From the NCBI GenBank assembly GCA_006438735.1, contig RCZF01000004.1:378449-442448 (forward strand): a DNA stretch of 64,000 bases. The letters run 5' to 3'. The notes beneath the pieces are model-generated. The model had not been told where the DNA came from. It did no database searches and saw only the letters and a list, made by a program, of their open reading frames with translations. This DNA is from Sphingomonas koreensis. Its GTDB lineage: Bacteria; Pseudomonadota; Alphaproteobacteria; Sphingomonadales; Sphingomonadaceae. Made by a program: the position numbers and the translations under genes. Positions 44,373 to 53,342 of this stretch are shown here, piece by piece; the stretch's first letter is position 1; the number at the start of each line of letters is the position of its first letter.

Positions 44373-45497
44373 CTATTCTGCAGCGACGGCCTGCTCGGCC
44401 TCGCCCGCCTCGATTTCCGCCGCCTTGGCCTCGACCAGCTTGACGATATGCTCGACCATATCGGCATCGGCGACATGGTGATCGGTCACGCCCGATAGAT
44501 AGACCATGTGCTTGCCCGCGCCGCCGCCGGTGATGCCGATGTCGGTTTCGCGCGCCTCGCCGGGGCCGTTGACGACGCAGCCGAGCACCGACAGGCTCAT
44601 CGGCGTGCGAATATGCTGGAGCCGCTCTTCCAGCGCCTGGACGGTGCGGATCACGTCGAACCCCTGCCGCGCGCAGCTCGGGCATGAGACGACGCGGACG
44701 CCCCTATTGCGGATGCCGAGCGCTTTCAAAATCTCGAAGCCGACGCGGACCTCGTCCTCGGGCTCGGCCGAGAGCGACACGCGGATCGTGTCGCCGATGC
44801 CGTACCATAGCAGGCTGCCGATCCCGATCGACGACTTGACCGTCCCGCCGACGAAACCGCCCGCTTCGGTGATGCCGAGATGCAGCGGGCAATCGACCAG
44901 TTCGGCAAGCTGCTGATAGGCGGCAACCGCCAGGAAGAAGTCGGACGCCTTCACTGCGACCTTATATTCATGGAAATCGTGATCCTGCAGGATCTTGATA
45001 TGATCCATTGCCGACTCGACCAGCGCATCGGGGCAAGGCTCGCCGTATTTCTCGAGCAGGTCTTTTTCCAGGCTGCCGCCATTCACGCCGATGCGGATCG
45101 CGCAGCCATTGGCCTTGGCCGCGTTGATCACTTCCTGCACGCGCGCTTCGGAGCCGATGTTGCCGGGATTGATCCGCAGGCACGCCGCCCCCGCGTCCGC
45201 CGCCTCCAGCGCGCGCTTATAGTGGAAATGGATGTCGGCGACGATCGGCACGCGGCTGGCGCGCACGATCTGCTTCAAGGCCGCGGTGCTTTCCACATCG
45301 GGGCACGACACGCGGATGATGTCGACGCCCGCCTCTTCGCAGCGCCTGATCTGGTCGATCGTCGCCTTGGCGTCGCTGGTCGGCGTGTTGGTCATCGTCT
45401 GCACCGTCACCGGCGCGTCGCCGCCGACGGGGACGGTGCCGACCATGATCTGGCGGCTCTTGCGGCGGGTGATATCGCGCCAGGGACGTAGAGACAT
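44373..45497 (-). CDS. ispG: 4-hydroxy-3-methylbut-2-en-1-yl diphosphate synthase (IspG)
   Basis: A 374-residue MEP-pathway enzyme making HMBPP with a [4Fe-4S] cluster. The N-terminal TIM-barrel has [17 protein letters not shown] and [10 protein letters not shown]. The cluster ligands are in [11 protein letters not shown] and [10 protein letters not shown] near the C-terminus. MSLRPW at 45497 is the chosen start; the longer frame has no support. A lone essential gene flanked by the toxin-antitoxin pair and the isoaspartyl peptidase. Confidence 0.96.
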   Translation of the reverse strand: MSLRPWRDITRRKSRQIMVGTVPVGGDAPVTVQTMTNTPTSDAKATIDQIRRCEEAGVDIIRVSCPDVESTAALKQIVRASRVPIVADIHFHYKRALEAADAGAACLRINPGNIGSEARVQEVINAAKANGCAIRIGVNGGSLEKDLLEKYGEPCPDALVESAMDHIKILQDHDFHEYKVAVKASDFFLAVAAYQQLAELVDCPLHLGITEAGGFVGGTVKSSIGIGSLLWYGIGDTIRVSLSAEPEDEVRVGFEILKALGIRNRGVRVVSCPSCARQGFDVIRTVQALEERLQHIRTPMSLSVLGCVVNGPGEARETDIGITGGGAGKHMVYLSGVTDHHVADADMVEHIVKLVEAKAAEIEAGEAEQAVAAE

Positions 45498-45600
45498 GAT
45501 GATTTCTCGCTTGGGTTCTTCCCCGATATAGCCCCCCGCACGCGGCGGCGAAAGGGCGACGCGGGATGGCCAAGCGCGATGCATCTGCTAAGCGGCGGCC

Positions 45601-46545
45601 ATGACGACATCCGATGATTGGACGCTGCTGATCCACGGCGGCGCCGGCGTGCTCGAACGCGGCGCGATTTCCCCCGAGGCCGAAGCCGGCGCGCGCGACG
45701 GCCTCGCCCGCGCGCTCGACGCCGGCAGTGCGATCCTCGCCTCTGGCGGCAGCGCGCTCGATGCGGTCGAGGCGGCGATCACGGTGCTGGAGGACGATCC
45801 GCACTTCAATTCGGGCCGCGGCGCGGTGTTCACCTACGAAGGCGATATCCGGCTCGACGCCGCGATCATGGACGGCCGCAGCCGCGACGCCGGGGCGGTG
45901 ACGGGGGTCCACGCCACGCGCAATCCGGTGGGCCTCGCCCGCGCGGTGATGGAAAAGAGCCCGCACGTCATGCTGTCGGGCGTCGGCGCCGATCAATTTT
46001 CGCGCGAACAAGGCCTCGAGCAAGTCGATCCCGCCTATTTCGCAACCGACGAGCGCCGCGCGCAACTCGAGACGATGAAGGCCAACAAGGCCGATTGGTT
46101 CGACGTCGATATGAAATACGGCACGGTCGGCGCGGTCGCGCGCGATGGGCACGGCCATGTCGCCGCCGCCACCTCGACCGGCGGCATCACCGGCAAACGC
46201 TGGGGCCGGATCGGCGATTCGCCGCTGATCGGCGCGGGCACCTATGCCGACGACCGCGCCTGCGCCGTCTCGGCGACCGGCTCGGGCGAATTCTTCATCC
46301 GCGAAGCCGTCGGCCACGAAATCGCCGCGCGGATGCGGATGCTCGGTAACGACGCCGCCACCGCCGCCGACGACGTGATGGCCGAGGTCAAGGCGCTCGG
46401 CGGCACCGGCGGCGTGATCGTCGTGAGCGCTGCGGGCGAGGCGGTATCGAGCTTCAACACCCCGGGCATGTACCGCGGCTTCGCGACCGCCGCCGGCGAT
46501 AAAAAAGTGGCGATTTTCGGAGACGAATCGCTCGACGAGCGCTAG
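45601..46545 (+). CDS. iaaA: Isoaspartyl peptidase / plant-type L-asparaginase
   Basis: A 314-residue Ntn-hydrolase precursor. It has LLIHGGAGVLERG at the start, FNSGRGAVFTYEG and the self-cleavage and catalytic site DMKYGTVGAVARD, where the Thr of GTVGAV becomes the N-terminal nucleophile of the beta chain. TSTGGITGKRWGRIGD follows. It would degrade isoaspartyl peptides and perhaps asparagine. No signal peptide. An S1/P1 nuclease gene follows after 11 bases. Confidence 0.93.
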   Translation: MTTSDDWTLLIHGGAGVLERGAISPEAEAGARDGLARALDAGSAILASGGSALDAVEAAITVLEDDPHFNSGRGAVFTYEGDIRLDAAIMDGRSRDAGAVTGVHATRNPVGLARAVMEKSPHVMLSGVGADQFSREQGLEQVDPAYFATDERRAQLETMKANKADWFDVDMKYGTVGAVARDGHGHVAAATSTGGITGKRWGRIGDSPLIGAGTYADDRACAVSATGSGEFFIREAVGHEIAARMRMLGNDAATAADDVMAEVKALGGTGGVIVVSAAGEAVSSFNTPGMYRGFATAAGDKKVAIFGDESLDER

Positions 46546-46556
46546 AGCCTCGGCCC

Positions 46557-47408
46557 ATGTTACGTCGTATCATTGCCGCTTCGACCGCGCTTGCGCTGAC
46601 CTTTGCTGTCGCTGCCCCGGCGCTCGCTTATTGGGAATATGGGCACGAGACCGTCGCCGAGATCGCGATGGCCAATGTGAAGCCCGCCACCCGCGCGCAT
46701 GTCCTCGCGCTGCTGCGGCAATCGGCGGTGCTCGATACGCCCGAATGCCCGGCCGCGACGCCGGCTGAGGCGGCGGTGTGGCCCGATTGCGTCAAGAAGC
46801 TCGGCGATCGCTTCAAGAACACCTTCTCCTGGCACTATCAGGACGTCGAGATCTGCCAGCCGTTCGATCTGAAGTCGGCGTGCAAGGACGGCAACTGCGC
46901 CGCCGCGCAGATCGAAAAGGACGTCAAGCTGCTCGAAAGCGGCAAGGGCACGACCAGGGACCGCGTCACCGCGCTCGCCTTCCTGTTGCATCTGGTCGGC
47001 GACATCCATCAACCGCTCCACGCCGGCGAAAATCACGACGCCGGCGGCAACAAGGTCGCGGCCACTTACGGCATCTACGCGCCGCCACATTTCAATCTGC
47101 ACTCGATCTGGGACGGCCCGCTCGCCGAGCGCGCGATCACATCGGGGCCCTCACTGATCCGCCGCTATCCGGCGGCGGTGAAGGCGGCGATCCAGGCCGG
47201 CACCGTCGAGGATTGGTCACGCCAAAGCTGGGAAATCGCCCAGAAGAGCGTCTATGCCAGCGTGATGAACGGCCAACCCTGCGGCCCCGAACCGGCCAAG
47301 GTGACGATGGACGAGGCCACGATCGAAAAGGAAGTGCCGGTCGCGCGGCTGCAGGTGCAACGCGGTGGGCTGCGGCTCGCCAAGCTGCTCGATCAGGCGC
47401 TGGGCTGA
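46557..47408 (+). CDS. S1/P1-type nuclease, exported
   Basis: A 283-residue phospholipase C/P1 nuclease family enzyme that cuts single-stranded DNA and RNA with three zinc ions. Signal peptide: AASTALALTFAVAAPALA. The mature start YWEYGHETVAEIA carries the Trp and first His ligands. FSWHYQDVEIC, FLLHLVGDIHQPLH (His/Asp ligands), and NLHSIWD hold the others. Probably periplasmic or secreted for nucleotide scavenging. Cleavage position around Trp-Glu is uncertain by one or two residues. Confidence 0.92.
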   Translation: MLRRIIAASTALALTFAVAAPALAYWEYGHETVAEIAMANVKPATRAHVLALLRQSAVLDTPECPAATPAEAAVWPDCVKKLGDRFKNTFSWHYQDVEICQPFDLKSACKDGNCAAAQIEKDVKLLESGKGTTRDRVTALAFLLHLVGDIHQPLHAGENHDAGGNKVAATYGIYAPPHFNLHSIWDGPLAERAITSGPSLIRRYPAAVKAAIQAGTVEDWSRQSWEIAQKSVYASVMNGQPCGPEPAKVTMDEATIEKEVPVARLQVQRGGLRLAKLLDQALG

Positions 47409-47433
47409 TCGGTCGCGTCGCCGCGACGCTCGA

Positions 47434-48780
47434 TCACATTTCCAGATTACCGCCGCCCGTGGCGATCACCTGCGAATAGAAATGCGCGCTGGCCTTGGGG
47501 GTGCGGGCCTGCGTTTCGAAATCGACATGGACCATGCCGAAGCGCTTCGAATAACCGAGCGACCATTCGAGATTGTCGAGCAGCGACCACAGCATGTAGC
47601 CGCGCACGTCCGCACCGCGCCGGATCGCCTCGCCGATCGCGGCGATGTGCCGCTTGAGATAATCGACGCGTAGCGGATCGTCGATCCGGCCGTCGATCGG
47701 CTTGGGCGGATCGTAGAATGCCGCGCCGTTTTCGGTGACGTAGAGCGGAATGTCGCCGTACGTGTCCTTCACCCACAGCAAGACATCAGTGAGCCCTTGC
47801 GGGAACACTTCCCAGCCGGTCGTGGTGTAGGTCGCGTGCTTCTGCTCGACGGGGCCGGCGCGGAGCAAGAAAGTGTCGTCGGCACCGGTGACGTTGCGCG
47901 TGTAGTAATTGACGCCGAGGAAATCGAGCTTCTGGCGGATCAGCTCGAAGTCTTCCGCCGGCCAATCGGGCCAGGCCTCGCCGAACATCTCGGCGAGTTC
48001 GGGGGGATAGCAGCCGAGCATCGCCGGATCGAGATACTGGCGGTTCATATAGGCCTCGGCGCGGCGCTGCGCGGCCTGATCCTCGGGCGTGTCCGACGCG
48101 GCGTATTTGGGCTCGAGATTGACGACGAGGCCGATCTCGTGCGTGCCGATCTCGCGATACGCCTTCACCGCGCTCCCATGCGCGCGCATCAGATTGTGGC
48201 TGGCGATCGGCGCTTCGAACATGTTGCGATGCCCCGGCGCCAGCGCGCCGTGGAGATAGCCGCCGTCGGTGACGACCCAAGGCTCGTTGAGCGTCACCCA
48301 TTTCTTCACCCGTCCGTCGAGCCGCTCGAACAGCACGCGGCCGTATTCGGCGAACCAGTCGGCGCTATCGCGATTGAGCCAGCCACCCTTGTCGTCAAGC
48401 GCGGCGGGCAAATCCCAGTGATAGAGCGTCGCCAGCGGCTCGATGTCGTTCGCCAGCAATTCGTCGACCAGCCGCTCGTAGAAATCGAGCCCGGCCTGGT
48501 TCACTTGCCCAGTCCCTTGCGGCAGCACGCGGCCCCAGGCGACCGAGAAGCGATAGGCCTTGAGCCCCAATGTTTTCATCAGCGCGACGTCTTCCTTCCA
48601 GCGATTGTAATGATCGCAGGCGACGTCGCCGGTATCGCCTTTCACCGCCATCAGCCGCGGATCGTGGCTGAACCGCTGCCAGATCGATGCGCCGGCACCG
48701 TCGGCCAAGGGCGAGCCCTCGATCTGATAAGCGGCGGTCGCCGCGCCCCACAGGAAATCGCCGGGAAATGGCGTGGTCAT
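47434..48780 (-). CDS. GH1 beta-glucosidase
   Basis: A 448-residue GH1 enzyme. It starts FPGDFLWGAATAAYQIEG; acid/base Glu166 is in VTLNEPW, and nucleophile Glu350 in YVTENGAAF. No signal peptide, so it acts in the cytoplasm on imported oligosaccharides. Last gene of the glycan operon: five bases after the permease stop. Together with the GH144-type enzyme and ABC importer, hydrolysis of beta-1,2-linked gluco-oligosaccharides is the likely role; other beta-glucosides are possible. Confidence 0.95.
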   Translation of the reverse strand: MTTPFPGDFLWGAATAAYQIEGSPLADGAGASIWQRFSHDPRLMAVKGDTGDVACDHYNRWKEDVALMKTLGLKAYRFSVAWGRVLPQGTGQVNQAGLDFYERLVDELLANDIEPLATLYHWDLPAALDDKGGWLNRDSADWFAEYGRVLFERLDGRVKKWVTLNEPWVVTDGGYLHGALAPGHRNMFEAPIASHNLMRAHGSAVKAYREIGTHEIGLVVNLEPKYAASDTPEDQAAQRRAEAYMNRQYLDPAMLGCYPPELAEMFGEAWPDWPAEDFELIRQKLDFLGVNYYTRNVTGADDTFLLRAGPVEQKHATYTTTGWEVFPQGLTDVLLWVKDTYGDIPLYVTENGAAFYDPPKPIDGRIDDPLRVDYLKRHIAAIGEAIRRGADVRGYMLWSLLDNLEWSLGYSKRFGMVHVDFETQARTPKASAHFYSQVIATGGGNLEM

Positions 48781-48785
48781 TCAGC

Positions 48786-49601
48786 TTATCCCTTCACGCT
48801 GCCGGCCAGCAGGCCGCTGATGTAATATCGCTGCAACGCCAGGAAGAGCAGCAGCACCGGCGCCAGCGTGACGACGGCGCCGGCCATCATCAGCTCGAAA
48901 TCCTGGACGTGCTCGCGCGCGAGATTGGCGAGCGCCACCGGCAATGTCTGCCTGTCGCTATCGTTCAAGATGATGAGCGGCCAGAGAAAATCGCTCCAGC
49001 TCGCCAAAAAGGCGAAGGTCGCCAGCGTCACCAGGATCGGTGTGAGCGACGGCAGCACCACGACCAGGAAGATGCGCCACTCGCCCGCGCCGTCGATCCG
49101 CGCCGCTTCGAGCAGCTCGTCGGGGATCGACAAGGCATATTGGCGGACGAGAAAGATCCCGAACACCGTCGCGATCGATGGCGCCAGCACGCCGGCAAAG
49201 GAATTGACCAGCCCGAGCTCCTTGCACAGCAGGAACAACGGGATCATCGCCACCTGCGCGGGGATCACCAGCGCGGCGAGCAGCCAGCGGAACAGCGCCT
49301 CGCGCCCGCGAAACGGAAGCTTGGCGAAGGCATAGCCGGCCAGGACGTTGAAGGTGGTCGAGATCAGCGTCGCAAGCGTCGCCAGCACCAAGCTGTTGAG
49401 GAAAAAGCGCGCCATATCGGTGGTGGCGAACAAGGTGACGTAATTCTGCAGCGTGGGATGCGCAGGGAGCAGCGGCGGCGGGAAATGCGCCGCCTCGCCC
49501 GGCTGCATCAGCGAGACCGAGACCATCCACAGCAGCGGCGCAATGGCGAACAAGCCGAGCAGCCCCATCGCCAGGTTCAGCAAGGCGGCACGGCGCGTCA
49601 C
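48786..49601 (-). CDS. Carbohydrate ABC transporter permease (MalG-like)
   Basis: A 271-residue permease with about six transmembrane helices. The EAA loop is ELLEAARIDGAGEWRIFLVVVLP. GTG 49601 overlaps the stop of the preceding permease as GTGA, which fixes the start; the longer frame extends far into that gene. Partner of the MalF-like permease upstream, for import of an oligosaccharide into the cytoplasm. Confidence 0.92.
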   Translation of the reverse strand: MTRRAALLNLAMGLLGLFAIAPLLWMVSVSLMQPGEAAHFPPPLLPAHPTLQNYVTLFATTDMARFFLNSLVLATLATLISTTFNVLAGYAFAKLPFRGREALFRWLLAALVIPAQVAMIPLFLLCKELGLVNSFAGVLAPSIATVFGIFLVRQYALSIPDELLEAARIDGAGEWRIFLVVVLPSLTPILVTLATFAFLASWSDFLWPLIILNDSDRQTLPVALANLAREHVQDFELMMAGAVVTLAPVLLLFLALQRYYISGLLAGSVKG

Positions 49602-50476
49602 CGATCGCCCCAGCGCCGCGACACGCGCAACTGCAGCAACGTCACCGCGAACAGGATCGCGAACAGCACGAACGCCACTGCGGTCGCGTAGCCGAGGTTC
49701 CAGAACTGAAACCCTTGCGTGAACATCAGATAAAGGATGCTCGTCGTGCTCTGCACCGGCCCGCCCTGCGTCATCACATAGGGTTCGGCGAACAGCTGGA
49801 AATAGGCCGCCATCGTCAGGATCGAAACGACCAGCAGCACCGGCGCCAGCGCCGGCAGGGTGACGTGGCGGAATTGCGCCCACGGCCCTGCCCCGTCGAT
49901 CCGCGCCGCTTCGTAGAGATCGTCGGGAATGGTCTGCAACCCGGCCAGCAGGATGATCATGTTGTAGCCGAAATTCTTCCACACCGCGAAAACGACGATC
50001 GCCGGCATCGCTGAGTGCGGATCGCCGAGCCAATCGACCGGGCCGAGCCCGACGCCGCCGAGCGCCCAGTTGATCAGCCCGTATTGCGCGTTGAACAGAT
50101 AGCGCCAGATCACCGCCACCGCGACCAGCGTCGTCACCACCGGCGCGAAGAAGATCGTGCGGAACAGCCCCTTGAAGCGCGCGAGCTTCGACTGGATCAG
50201 CAGCGCCGCGCCGAGCGAGGTCGCCATCGACAGCGGCACGCCGAGCACGACAAATTCCAGCGTGTTGCCCAGCGCTTGCCAGAACAGCGGCGTGCGCAGC
50301 AGCGTGAGATAATTGGCGAGCCCGATGAAGCGCAGGTTGGAAATATCGGCGAGCGCGTAGAGATCGAAATCGGTGAAGCTCAATAGCAGCGCAGCGGCGA
50401 TCGGCAGGAAGAAGAATACCGCCAGCGCGATCAGCGCCGGCGCGACGAAGCTCCAGGCGACGGCCTCGCGATTCAC
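49598..50476 (-). CDS. Carbohydrate ABC transporter permease (MalF-like)
   Basis: A 292-residue permease with about six transmembrane helices. The EAA loop is DLYEAARIDGAGPWAQFRHVTLP, and LFAEPYVMTQGGPVQSTTS is typical of sugar permeases of this group. The GTG start overlaps the stop of the binding-protein gene (GTGA at 50473-50476). Only about ten bases separate that start from an inverted-repeat element. Confidence 0.93.
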   Translation of the reverse strand: MNREAVAWSFVAPALIALAVFFFLPIAAALLLSFTDFDLYALADISNLRFIGLANYLTLLRTPLFWQALGNTLEFVVLGVPLSMATSLGAALLIQSKLARFKGLFRTIFFAPVVTTLVAVAVIWRYLFNAQYGLINWALGGVGLGPVDWLGDPHSAMPAIVVFAVWKNFGYNMIILLAGLQTIPDDLYEAARIDGAGPWAQFRHVTLPALAPVLLVVSILTMAAYFQLFAEPYVMTQGGPVQSTTSILYLMFTQGFQFWNLGYATAVAFVLFAILFAVTLLQLRVSRRWGDR

Positions 50477-51855
50477 GTATCACCCACCCCGGCGGAGGCC
50501 GGGGCCCAGTTGGGAAGGTTCGCGTTGGTTTGCGGAGCGTCCGCCAACGCGCCGGCCCGCAACTGGGCCCCGGCCTCCGCCGGGGAAGTGCGGACGCTCG
50601 AGGCCTGCCGCCCCAACATCCAGCGCCGCTTGGCGAGGATCGCGTCGGCCTGGCGATTAATCTCGGTGGCCACCTGATCGACGCTCATATCGTTATGCGC
50701 CGCCGCCTCGGTGACGGTGCGCATCGCCGTCGCAATCGCTTCCCATTCGGGCACCTTGGGCGTCGGCTTCACGCGCTCGAGTTGCTCGGCATAAGCGCGG
50801 GCGTGGGGATCGTCGCGCAACTCGGGCGCGGCCCAGGCCGATTTGCGCGGCGGCAGATCGCCGGTCAGCGCATGAAAGCGCACCTGCATCGCCGGCGTCG
50901 AGAGAAAACGGATCAGCTTCCACGCCGCATCCTGCCTATTTGAATGGCGGAAGATCACGAGGCTCGATCCGCCCGCGTTCGAGACGCCGGGGCCGTCGGG
51001 ACCGGGCATCGTCGCGGTCGCCCATTCGTCTTGCCGCGCGGCGGGAATGCGCCGTTCGAATTCGCCCAATTGCCACGGTCCGGTGATGTAGAAGCTGAAT
51101 CGGCCTTGGTCGAATTCGTCCCATATGTTGGAAATCTCGGTGTTGGCGATCGCCGGGGCCAGCCCCGATCGCACCGCGCCGAGATAGAACGCCAGCGCCG
51201 CCTTGAAGCCCGGGCTCTCGAAATTGCCGCGGGCATCCTCCGTGACCATCGGCGCGGCCTGCTGCAACCCCAGCACTTCCAGCGGCTCATATTCGTTGAG
51301 CGGAAAGATCGCGGCATAACGGCCGGGGCCGACCAGCCGCTTGATCGCGATCATCTGCGCGCGCCATTCGGCCCAATCGCGCGGCGGATGAGCATAGCCC
51401 GCGCGCTTCAGGATATCGCGGCGGTAGAACAGCAGCCGCGTATCGACATACCAGGGCACGCCGTAGAGACGCCCGTCGATCCGGCTCGCGTCCCAGATGC
51501 CGGGAAAATAATCGGCTGGGTCGATCGCCGGCGTCGCCGCGATACGCGCATCGAGCGGCTGGAGCGCGCCCAGCGCTTCGAACTCGGGCAGCCAGGAATT
51601 GCCGAGCTGCGCCATATCGGGCAGCGAATCGCCGGCGAATCCGGTGAGCAGTTTCTGGTGCGCCTCGGCAAACGGCACCTGCTCGATATCGACGCGGATG
51701 CCCGGATTGGCCGCCTGGAATTCTGGAATCAGCTGGCCGATCGCATCGCCCTCGGCCCCCATCGCCCAGACGGTGAGCGTGACGCGGCCGTCGGGTTTGG
51801 CGCAGCTGCCTAGCAACAGCGCCGCGACGATCGCCCACGCCGGCCTCCATCTCAC
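50473..51855 (-). CDS. Carbohydrate-binding lipoprotein of ABC transporter
   Basis: A 460-residue solute-binding protein (extracellular family 1). The signal ends in LLLGSC (lipobox), then TLTVWAMGAEGDAIGQLIPEF and an ISNIWDEFDQGRFSFYITGPW segment typical of sugar binders. GTG 51855 overlaps the GH144 stop as GTGA. The last 35 or so residues (from about TSPAEAGAQLRAGA on) are encoded by an inverted-repeat element at 50487-50585, so the native C-terminus was probably near the RRWMLGRQA segment and was extended by insertion. Confidence 0.9.
   Translation of the reverse strand: MRWRPAWAIVAALLLGSCAKPDGRVTLTVWAMGAEGDAIGQLIPEFQAANPGIRVDIEQVPFAEAHQKLLTGFAGDSLPDMAQLGNSWLPEFEALGALQPLDARIAATPAIDPADYFPGIWDASRIDGRLYGVPWYVDTRLLFYRRDILKRAGYAHPPRDWAEWRAQMIAIKRLVGPGRYAAIFPLNEYEPLEVLGLQQAAPMVTEDARGNFESPGFKAALAFYLGAVRSGLAPAIANTEISNIWDEFDQGRFSFYITGPWQLGEFERRIPAARQDEWATATMPGPDGPGVSNAGGSSLVIFRHSNRQDAAWKLIRFLSTPAMQVRFHALTGDLPPRKSAWAAPELRDDPHARAYAEQLERVKPTPKVPEWEAIATAMRTVTEAAAHNDMSVDQVATEINRQADAILAKRRWMLGRQASSVRTSPAEAGAQLRAGALADAPQTNANLPNWAPASAGVGDT
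50487..50585. repeat. BIME-like inverted repeat inside the 3' end of the sugar-binding protein gene
   Basis: Perfect 26-bp arms at 50487-50512 and 50560-50585. Each arm contains its own CCCCGGC...GCCGGGG hairpin, as at 38040-38143. It is read through in frame, so it supplies the C-terminal tail of the binding protein while keeping the GTGA junction with the permease gene intact. Confidence 0.85.
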
Positions 51856-53270
51856 TGCGACAGCCAGCCTCCCGAAAAGCCCGCGCGGATCAGCCCGCGA
51901 CGGATGTGCGGATTGGTGCGCATCGTCGCCCAGATCATGCCGCTGCGCCAGTTTTCGATGCCGCCGACGATCGGCCCCTGATCGATGCCGAGATAATCGT
52001 CGTCCACCCAGCATAGCCCCTCGACGATCCTGCCTTTGGGCGTCGCCGGGCCGGTCGACAGCGTCGGATTGAACGAATCTAGAAATCCGTATTTGCCGTA
52101 GATCGCCGAGCCGTAACGGCCGTGCATCGCGCCGATCGCGGGCAGCACGATATCGGGCGCAAACGCGATCGATCCGGCCGCGGCGGTCGGCGCGATCGTC
52201 CCGTCATCGACGCCGTCCGCGCCCGGGCCGCGCGCCGAATAGCCGGTGAAGGTCCGCGCCCGGCCGCCGAACTCGCGCGTGATCCCGCCCGGCCCGTCGC
52301 ATGCCGTCAATCCCCAGATGTCCGGCCCATAACCGATCCAGCCGCGCGGGTTGGCGATCGCATAATCGCGCTGGGCATAGGTCGCGCGCCGGCTGTTTTC
52401 GAAATAATCGATGCCGTGGGTACGCGTGAAATTGTCCTGGATGCCGCGGAAATCGATCCACAGATTGGAATATTGATAGACGAACAGCGACGGGAACAGC
52501 AGATGCGGCTCGCCGTAATCGCCGCCCCATTGCGGCTGGAAGCGCGAGGTCAGATCCTCCTGCGTGCCGGCCTGCACCGGGTGCGTCGGCGATCCCAGCG
52601 CGAGCACATAGAGCAGCAGCGCCTCGTTGAACTGGCTCCACTTGGCGGGGATGAAGCCGCTTTCCGGATGCCAGCCCATCGACACGAACGGATAGGCCGG
52701 GCGGATCCAGTTCCAATCGACCGCGCCGTAGATTTGATCGGCGAGCGTTCTGATCCTGATTTCGTCGGGATGCGCGCTGTCGAACCAGCTTTGCGCAAAC
52801 AGAATGCCGCCGAGCAGCAGCGTGGTGTCGATGGTTGAGAGCTCGGTCTGTTCAAATCGCTCGCCGGTATCCATGTCCAGAAAATGGTAGAAAAAGCCCT
52901 TGTAGCCGCTGACCCCCGTGGCACCGGGCCCCTGCGGCGCGTTGGCGAAAAATTCGAGCGTGGCGAGCGTGCGCGCGCGCGCCTGATCGCGGCTGATCCA
53001 GCCGTGCAGCACGCCGATCGGATAGGCCGTCAGCGCAAAGCCGACGGCAGCGATCGAGGCGAAGGATTTGGTCGGCCAGCGATCGGGCGCCAAGCCGTTC
53101 TTGGGGTTGGTCGTTTCCCAGAAGAAGCGGAAGGTGCGCTCCTGTAGATCATCGATCGGCGGCGTTTCGTCGATCAGCGCGGCCTTGGGACGGACGCCGG
53201 CGGCGCACCCCGCAACCAGCCCGCCAAGCGCGACGCTGGACCATCCGAGAACTTCACGACGACTGAACAA
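51852..53270 (-). CDS. GH144-type glucanase (glycoamylase-like domain), probably a lipoprotein
   Basis: About 472 residues of the glycoamylase-like family, which includes GH144 endo-beta-1,2-glucanases. Visible features: DDLQERTFRFFWETTNPKNGL, SIAAVGFALTAYPIG, GFFYHFLDMDTGERF, and ETELSTIDTTLLLGG (acidic residues of the cleft), then late CDGPGG. The N-terminus FSRREVLGW...GLVAGC shows a twin-arginine-like region and a lipobox. TTG 53270 is preferred because GGAG lies six bases upstream; TTG 53315 is the alternative. Same-operon GH1 and importer support beta-1,2-glucan hydrolysis in the periplasm. Confidence 0.85.
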   Translation of the reverse strand: MFSRREVLGWSSVALGGLVAGCAAGVRPKAALIDETPPIDDLQERTFRFFWETTNPKNGLAPDRWPTKSFASIAAVGFALTAYPIGVLHGWISRDQARARTLATLEFFANAPQGPGATGVSGYKGFFYHFLDMDTGERFEQTELSTIDTTLLLGGILFAQSWFDSAHPDEIRIRTLADQIYGAVDWNWIRPAYPFVSMGWHPESGFIPAKWSQFNEALLLYVLALGSPTHPVQAGTQEDLTSRFQPQWGGDYGEPHLLFPSLFVYQYSNLWIDFRGIQDNFTRTHGIDYFENSRRATYAQRDYAIANPRGWIGYGPDIWGLTACDGPGGITREFGGRARTFTGYSARGPGADGVDDGTIAPTAAAGSIAFAPDIVLPAIGAMHGRYGSAIYGKYGFLDSFNPTLSTGPATPKGRIVEGLCWVDDDYLGIDQGPIVGGIENWRSGMIWATMRTNPHIRRGLIRAGFSGGWLSQ

Positions 53271-53342
53271 AGGCGACTCCGATAATTCGAACAAAGATCC
53301 GGCCGCGCCAAGCAAACGACGCGGCCGGCAGGGAGGAAGGGG

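Noticed and set aside
53316..53342. Operator or promoter between the LacI-type gene and the GH144-type gene
   Set aside because: No LacI-type palindrome or clear promoter motif is visible; read-through from the regulator promoter is simpler.
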